From assembly GCA_049890035.1 (NCBI GenBank), contig JBMHCG010000044.1, positions 1-38,113 of the forward strand: a stretch of 38,113 nt of DNA. The letters run 5' to 3'. This document shows, one piece after another, positions 33,657-38,113 of the stretch (within the stretch, counting starts at the first letter, position 1; the number at the start of each line of letters is the position of its first letter). The position numbers and the translations under genes are program-made. The notes beneath the pieces were generated by a model. That model had not been told where the DNA came from and made no database searches. It worked only from the letters and a program-made list of their open reading frames with translations. The stretch is from UBA11891 sp049890035 (GTDB taxonomy: Bacteria; Bacteroidota; Bacteroidia; Flavobacteriales; Flavobacteriaceae).

Positions 33657-35314
33657 CATGGATAGACTGGATCATCTTGGTGTGCACCCTGGGCGGTATT
33701 GTCGGGTATGGTGCCTGGAAAAATCGCCAAAGCAGTTCCATTACAGATTACCTCAAAGGCGGTAACAACGCCCGTTGGTGGACGATTGGTCTTTCTGTAA
33801 TGGCGACGCAAGCCAGCGCCATTACTTTTCTATCCACCCCAGGACAAGCTTTTCACGACGGAATGGGCTTTGTTCAATTCTACTTCGGATTGCCTTTTGC
33901 CGTTATCATCATTAGTTTGTATTTCATTCCCCGCTACCACCAATTAAAGGTGTTTACTGCCTACGAATTTTTGGAGCAACGTTTTGACCGCAGAACCCGT
34001 AGTTTTACAGCGCTGTTGTTTTTGATCCAGCGCGGCTTGGCCGCTGGCATCACCATCTATGCCCCCGCTATTATCCTAAGTGTTGTCCTGGGTTGGCCGC
34101 TCAAGGTACTCATTGTGATCATCGGTCTGATTGTCATCTTTTATACCGTGATAGGCGGTACGGCAGCGGTCAACGTCACCCAAAAACAACAAATGCTCGT
34201 TATCTTTTCAGGCATGTTTATCGCCTTCGGGGCTATCATTCAAGGCTTTCCAGAACAAATTGGTTTTGTTAAGGCACTGGAAATTGCAGGGCAAACGGGC
34301 AAACTTGAAGTCTTGGATTTTAGCTTTGATCCCAACAGCCGCTATACTTTTTGGAGTGGCATCACGGGGGGATTGTTTTTAGCCCTCTCCTATTTTGGTA
34401 CCGATCAGAGTCAAGTACAGCGCTACCTTTCTGGAAAGTCTCTCCGAGAAAGTCAGATGGGACTGATTATGAACGGCTTTCTAAAAGTCCCCATGCAGTT
34501 TTTTATTCTTTTGGTTGGCGTGATGGTCTTTGTGTTTTACCAGTTCGAACCCGCCCCCCTGCATTTTAATCCCAAAGGCGTAGCCACTGTTTTGGCTTCC
34601 GATCAAAAAGACGCCTATCGGACTTTGGAAAAGGCACACCAACAAACCCAAGCAGCACGACAAGACTTGTTACAATCGCCCATGGACCAAGCAGCCTTAG
34701 AACGATTTAAAGCCCTGGACAAGCAGGAACGCCAACAAAGGGACCAAGCCAAAATGCTGATCAAAACCGCTGATCCAGAACAAGAAACCAATGACAAAGA
34801 CTATGTGTTTATCTCCTTTATCTTGGGCTATCTGCCGCAAGGACTCATCGGGCTGTTGCTAGCCGTAATTCTTTCTGCGGCCATGAGTTCTACCGCTTCC
34901 GAACTCAATGCACTGGCAGCCACCACCACTGTTGATTTATACCGCCGTAGCCTACCCGATCAGTCAGAAAAACACTATGTCTCCGCTGCCAAAGGTTTTA
35001 CGCTACTGTGGGGGCTCCTGGCTATTGGTTTTGCTTCGGTTGGAAATTTATTTGAAAACCTCATTCAACTGGTCAATATCATTGGCTCCCTGTTTTATGG
35101 AACCATTCTTGGTATCTTTTTAGTTGCTTTTTTTATCAGATCCGTAAAAGCTAAAGCTGTTTTCTGGGCTGCACTGGTCTCGGAAATGACCGTATTGGGT
35201 ATTTATTCCCAAGATTGGGTAGGGTATCTCTGGCTGAACGCCATTGGAGCTTTACTAACTATTATCTTAGCCTCATTATGGACAACCATTGAAAAAAAAT
35301 TCATTTGGGCTTAA
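33653..35314 (+). CDS. Sodium:solute symporter (SSS family)
   Basis: A 553-residue inner-membrane sodium-coupled transporter with about 13 helices. Seen: DYLKGGNNARWWTIGLSVMATQASAITFLSTPG (residues about 31-63, the family start with the first half of the unwound helix), a fairly conserved YFGTDQSQVQRYLSGKS, and LAVILSAAMSSTASELNALA near helix 8 containing the Ser/Thr residues used for the second sodium site. Between these last two, about residues 310-380, lies a hydrophilic Gln/Lys/Glu-rich stretch predicted to form a helical hairpin. The substrate is unknown; relatives carry sugars, sialic acid, vitamins or amino acids. I chose ATG 33653 rather than the upstream frame start at 33614 because it begins at MTWIDWIILV and overlaps the small peptide stop. 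Confidence 0.9.
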   Translation: MTWIDWIILVCTLGGIVGYGAWKNRQSSSITDYLKGGNNARWWTIGLSVMATQASAITFLSTPGQAFHDGMGFVQFYFGLPFAVIIISLYFIPRYHQLKVFTAYEFLEQRFDRRTRSFTALLFLIQRGLAAGITIYAPAIILSVVLGWPLKVLIVIIGLIVIFYTVIGGTAAVNVTQKQQMLVIFSGMFIAFGAIIQGFPEQIGFVKALEIAGQTGKLEVLDFSFDPNSRYTFWSGITGGLFLALSYFGTDQSQVQRYLSGKSLRESQMGLIMNGFLKVPMQFFILLVGVMVFVFYQFEPAPLHFNPKGVATVLASDQKDAYRTLEKAHQQTQAARQDLLQSPMDQAALERFKALDKQERQQRDQAKMLIKTADPEQETNDKDYVFISFILGYLPQGLIGLLLAVILSAAMSSTASELNALAATTTVDLYRRSLPDQSEKHYVSAAKGFTLLWGLLAIGFASVGNLFENLIQLVNIIGSLFYGTILGIFLVAFFIRSVKAKAVFWAALVSEMTVLGIYSQDWVGYLWLNAIGALLTIILASLWTTIEKKFIWA

Positions 35315-35695
35315 ATAAATATTGATGTTCGTGTTTAACCAACAAGGGAAGTAAAAAAGACAACGGGTGATCTATCGCAAAGCATCATTAAATTTATTCA
35401 AAGTATTTCATGACTCATACATCTTGACCAATCATCTTAAGCACCTCCGCTATTGTGAATTCTAATTAGTAAATTTCTCTAAAAATGTTGGATAACCAAT
35501 TTCTGTTAGTGTGTAAATGTGTTTGACCATTTTGAAATCATTCTATCGCTAAGGGATTACATCAATGAAGCAGGACTTAACTAGCCAAATTCATACTTTG
35601 ACGAAGTGTTCACCTATGCTTTAACATTCTTGTCATTTTTTACGATAAATCAGACAGATCTACCCAACCCATTTTTGGGAATTAGAAAGAGCATT
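35315..35695 (+). other. Intergenic stretch without an intact gene; possible decayed coding sequence
   Basis: About 380 bases with no complete open frame. One plus frame is open from 35510 to 35711 except for a TAG at 35582, and reads like protein (NVFDHFEIILSLRDYINEAG, then PNSYFDEVFTYALTFLSFF). This could be the remnant of a gene, but no family is recognisable and chance cannot be excluded. No IS ends, tRNA or regulatory RNA were seen. Confidence 0.3.
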
Positions 35696-35724
35696 AAAAA
35701 GCCCCATCCGTAAGGTGGGGCTTT
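35696..35724 (-). terminator. Rho-independent terminator of the DUF2911 gene
   Basis: GCCCCA (35701-35706) pairs with TGGGGC (35716-35721), with an inner CC/GG pair around a GTAA loop. It is flanked by five A on the left and TTT on the right, so on the minus strand a GC-rich hairpin is followed by TTTTT. It lies 26 bases after the DUF2911 stop and may also stop readthrough from the left. Confidence 0.8.
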
Positions 35725-35749
35725 GAAGCTGTTGCAAGACTAGGGAACA

Positions 35750-36586
35750 TTATTTCGTCCACTCGGCGATGGAAGTCTTATTCATTTTAACGTAGTCCCA
35801 ATTGCCCGCTTTTTCGGCGCGTTCCAAAGACTTTTTAGCCGCTGCTACAGCCGCCTCTTTTTCGTTTAGGGCTGCTAATATCAATGACTGCTGACGAAAA
35901 TACCAATAGGGTTCGTCATTCATCGAAATGGCCTTATTGATCCATTTTTTTGCTTGTGGTAAATCCTGTCCCTCCTGTAGATAGTATACTGCAGAAGAAT
36001 AGTAATCTCGATCCTTGGGATTGTTAGCAAGAACTTTTTTAATGCTGGCCATGGCTTTTTTTACCGTTGGTACTTCCAGGGCGAGGGATATTTTTGTGGT
36101 TTCCCAGGCCATGTTTAATACGGCATCATTATTAGTCAAATCCGATAGCCAAATAGAAAAGCTTTCCATGGGTTGTGTTTCTTTAGGGGTCACTTCCACA
36201 GTTGCAGCAATTTTTTGAGCATCCCATTCCGAAGGAACACCCCAATTTTCAGAGTCAGTGTAGAAAAAAACTTCCCACATGGATTCACCAGGGCGCGTAA
36301 AAATAGCGTAGGTGCCTGCAGCCAACCCCTGACCACCAACCGTGACGGGATCAGAAAATGAAATGGTGGTGTTTTTGTTGGCACCCGTTCGCCAAAGGCT
36401 ACCAAAACTCACCAAGTTACCAACAATTTCCCGGCCACGCATAGACGGACGAGAATAATTTAGTGTCACTTCTGTCAAACCAACTGTTTGCTGAATGTTG
36501 GCAGCAGGACTCGGTTGCGGGGTTTGCACTTGTGCTACCAGGGCCGTACCAGTGAGCAGCGCAAAAAGATAGATGAATTTTTTCAT
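35750..36586 (-). CDS. Exported DUF2911 protein with C-terminal helical repeats
   Basis: A 278-residue protein with a signal peptide (MKKFIYLFALLTGTALVAQ). Residues about 30-170 are the DUF2911 domain (VTLNYSRPSMRGREIVG, WRTGANKNTTISFS, LAAGTYAIFTRPGE, WEVFFYTDSENWG), a beta-sandwich family of unknown role common in Bacteroidota. The remainder (about 175-278) is helical and looks like two TPR-like repeats (SSAVYYLQEGQDLPQAKKW, LAALNEKEAAVAAAKKSLE). It is a single gene with its own terminator. It is divergent from the SRPBCC gene across 155 bases. Confidence 0.88.
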   Translation of the reverse strand: MKKFIYLFALLTGTALVAQVQTPQPSPAANIQQTVGLTEVTLNYSRPSMRGREIVGNLVSFGSLWRTGANKNTTISFSDPVTVGGQGLAAGTYAIFTRPGESMWEVFFYTDSENWGVPSEWDAQKIAATVEVTPKETQPMESFSIWLSDLTNNDAVLNMAWETTKISLALEVPTVKKAMASIKKVLANNPKDRDYYSSAVYYLQEGQDLPQAKKWINKAISMNDEPYWYFRQQSLILAALNEKEAAVAAAKKSLERAEKAGNWDYVKMNKTSIAEWTK

Positions 36587-36691
36587 GATACTGTTTTTTT
36601 GTAAATCTACATCTTTAACCCAGACAGCTCAGCTGTTTTCATTTTCGTTACGGACTTTTTATCCACGGAACCAGTTGAAAACTTTGTTTAA

Positions 36692-36726
36692 TAATAATGA
36701 TTATTACTTAAACATTTGTATCTTTA
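36692..36726 (+). promoter_or_regulatory. 15-bp palindrome and -7-like box upstream of the SRPBCC-SDR-photolyase genes
   Basis: TAATAATGATTATTA (36692-36706) is a perfect inverted repeat with 7-bp arms and one central base. A near-consensus -7 box TATCTTTA lies at 36719-36726, 15 bases before the SRPBCC ATG. The palindrome occupies the place where a -33 element would be, and no TTG is present there. That layout suits a promoter that depends on a bound regulator. The regulator is not in this window. Confidence 0.45.
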
Positions 36727-36741
36727 CTCAAAATTGCTTGT

Positions 36742-37209
36742 ATGAAGATTTACCGCCTTCAAACGGTACAAAATCTGCCCATAAGTGTAGATCAAGCCTG
36801 GGATTTTTTGAGCGACCCCAAGAACCTCAAAACCATCACTCCTGACTACATGGGATTTGAAATCCAAAGTGGAGCCGACAGAACCATGCATGCGGGGCAA
36901 ATCATTCAATACATCGTCACGCCCATTGCTGGGATTCCAACCAAATGGGTCACAGAAATCACCCATGTTAAAGACAAAGAATTTTTTGTAGATGAACAAC
37001 GATTTGGTCCCTATGCTTTGTGGCACCATAAACACTTTATCAAACCCATTTCAGGTGGCGTTGAAATGGAAGATTTAGTTGATTATAAACTACCGCTTGG
37101 AATTTTGGGTCAACTGGCACATCCCTTACTTGTTAAACCCAAGTTGAAAGAAATTTTTGATTATCGCCACAACAAGCTAATTGAATTGTTTGGTACGTTT
37201 AAAGATTAA
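36742..37209 (+). CDS. SRPBCC (START-like) family protein
   Basis: A 155-residue protein of the SRPBCC / polyketide cyclase-like helix-grip fold (LPISVDQAWDFLSDPKNL at the start, TITPDYMGFEI, the beta strands GVEMEDLVDYKLP and a long C-terminal helix). This fold holds hydrophobic ligands in a deep cavity. In Bacteroidota and other bacteria these small proteins are often next to photolyase or cryptochrome genes, as here; ligand and chemistry are unknown. The SDR gene begins 2 bases after its stop and the photolyase gene follows that, so all three should be cotranscribed. Confidence 0.85.
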   Translation: MKIYRLQTVQNLPISVDQAWDFLSDPKNLKTITPDYMGFEIQSGADRTMHAGQIIQYIVTPIAGIPTKWVTEITHVKDKEFFVDEQRFGPYALWHHKHFIKPISGGVEMEDLVDYKLPLGILGQLAHPLLVKPKLKEIFDYRHNKLIELFGTFKD

Positions 37210-37211
37210 TT

Positions 37212-37901
37212 ATGAAAAACATTCTCATCGTAGGAGGTAGTTCCGGTATTGGTTTGGCACTTGCCAAAAAAATGCAAGGCAGCTGCCAACTTTACACTGC
37301 CAGTAGAACTTCCGACACTTTGCATGAAATCAAGGGTACACACCTGCCTTATAATGTACGAACGGATACGTTTCAAACAGACACTTTCCCTGCATTGCAT
37401 GGACTCGTTTATTGTCCAGGGAGTATTAATTTACGGCCGTTTAAGGGACTCAAACCGGATACATTTAGAGAAGATTTTGAGCTCAATGTGATGGGGGCTA
37501 TTAAAATCTTACAAAGTCTTGAAAAAAATCTCAAAGCTGCCCAGGGTGCTAGTGTCGTTCTTTTTAGTACCGTTGCTGTGCAGACGGGAATGCCTTTTCA
37601 TGCTTCAGTAGCTTCTGCCAAAGGGGCCTTGGAGGGATTGACACGCTCCTTAGCTGCAGAATGGGCACCACACATCCGTGTGAACTGCATTGCCCCCTCT
37701 TTGGTGCAAACACCCCTTGCTGATAAATTCTTAAACAACGAAGCCAAATTGTTAAAAGCCAGCGAAAGGCATCCGTTACAACGTGTGGGTACACCGGAAG
37801 AAGTAGCTGAACTGAGTCATTTTTTACTCAATGACAACAGCACATGGATGACAGGACAAATAATCACTCTTGACGGTGGATTAGGAACATTAAAAACATA
37901 A
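37212..37901 (+). CDS. Short-chain dehydrogenase/reductase with atypical active site
   Basis: A 229-residue SDR-fold protein. The nucleotide-binding motif GGSSGIG is at residues 8-14, the NVMGA Asn motif near 95-99, and the C-terminal part (IRVNCIAPSLVQTPL, GTPEEVAELSHFLL, GQIITLDGGLG) is typical. The usual YxxxK catalytic pair is replaced: Lys137 is present but Val133 stands where Tyr should be (MPFHASVASAKGAL). So ordinary hydride-transfer reductase chemistry is doubtful. I recall a subgroup in photolyase neighbourhoods with the same replacement. It lies between SRPBCC and photolyase genes with 2- and 5-base gaps. Confidence 0.87.
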   Translation: MKNILIVGGSSGIGLALAKKMQGSCQLYTASRTSDTLHEIKGTHLPYNVRTDTFQTDTFPALHGLVYCPGSINLRPFKGLKPDTFREDFELNVMGAIKILQSLEKNLKAAQGASVVLFSTVAVQTGMPFHASVASAKGALEGLTRSLAAEWAPHIRVNCIAPSLVQTPLADKFLNNEAKLLKASERHPLQRVGTPEEVAELSHFLLNDNSTWMTGQIITLDGGLGTLKT

Positions 37902-37906
37902 AATCT

Positions 37907-38113
37907 ATGGGGAAAGTAAGCGTGTTTTGGTTTCGGCGAGATCTTAGAGTAAACGACAATGTCGGACTCTACAACGCCTTACAGAGTGGGCACGCTGTTT
38001 TACCCATTTTTATATTCGATGACACTATTTTGGGCAAGCTCCCTAAAAAAGACCGTCGATTGGAACTTATTATTCATGCCTTGGGTCGTGTTAACGATGC
38101 TATGAAGAGGAAC
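37907..38113 (+). CDS. Photolyase / cryptochrome family protein (3' end outside window)
   Basis: The first 69 codons of a photolyase-family gene run to the window edge. VFWFRRDLRVNDNVGLYNAL and HAVLPIFIFDDTILGKLP are the standard N-terminal alpha/beta domain that holds the antenna chromophore; RRLELIIHALGRVNDAM continues the first helices. The FAD-binding half is not visible, so CPD photolyase, (6-4) photolyase and cryptochrome cannot be told apart, although the RRDLRxxDN start is most common in class I CPD photolyases. The gene starts 5 bases after the SDR stop. Confidence 0.88.
   Translation, partial: MGKVSVFWFRRDLRVNDNVGLYNALQSGHAVLPIFIFDDTILGKLPKKDRRLELIIHALGRVNDAMKRN

Noticed and set aside
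1..38113. CRISPR arrays, tRNA or rRNA genes, intact insertion sequences
   Set aside because: None seen on reading through; the only regular DNA repeats are inside protein-coding repeat domains.

Overview
The window looks like chromosomal DNA of a member of the Flavobacteriia (Bacteroidota), probably a marine Flavobacteriaceae. Four things point there: two giant cargo proteins of the type IX secretion system (one with a type B / gliding-associated C-terminus, one with a type A C-terminus); a fused System II cytochrome c biogenesis protein of the Bacteroidota kind; promoter-like TAnnTTTG boxes at several starts; and many Bacteroidota-typical families (DUF2520, DUF2911, exported PIG-L protein, CtlX). 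No rRNA, tRNA, CRISPR array or intact insertion sequence was seen. Genes are dense, and convergent pairs often share or nearly share their stop codons.

Left part (1-11.3 kb): a large surface fibre-like protein with YadA-head repeats, cut by the window edge; a GNAT acetyltransferase pseudogene with two in-frame stops; an exported S9 peptidase; a 1685-residue type B T9SS protein containing a nearly perfect 168-bp internal duplication; and a membrane fatty acid hydroxylase.

Middle (11.3-24.1 kb): a 1707-residue type A T9SS protein built of ten Cys-paired repeats, a lipoprotein and a 53-residue zinc-ribbon gene follow one another closely. Then come a PLP-dependent group II decarboxylase and a MscS/YbdG-like channel. 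On the minus strand lies a GH65 glycosidase (kojibiose-hydrolase-like), a dimethylargininase/arginine deiminase family enzyme and CtlX, the last two joined by an ATGA overlap.

Right part (24.1-38.1 kb): a TerB-like protein; a minus-strand cytochrome c maturation group (CcsBA fusion plus two small membrane proteins); and a tightly packed plus-strand run DUF2520 - KdsC - Maf - lipoprotein - PIG-L protein - 29-residue membrane peptide - sodium:solute symporter, in which most junctions overlap. A decayed intergenic stretch and a terminator separate this from a DUF2911 protein. At the edge is the start of a probable light/UV-response operon (SRPBCC - atypical SDR - photolyase/cryptochrome) whose promoter region carries a 15-bp palindrome.

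The observations I rate highest are the unannotated 29-residue membrane peptide coupled to the symporter, the fibre protein's unusual architecture, the photolyase operon with its palindrome and an SDR lacking the catalytic tyrosine, the Cys-paired repeat protein, the recent intragenic duplication, and the nine-C tract just before the active-site Cys codon of CtlX.
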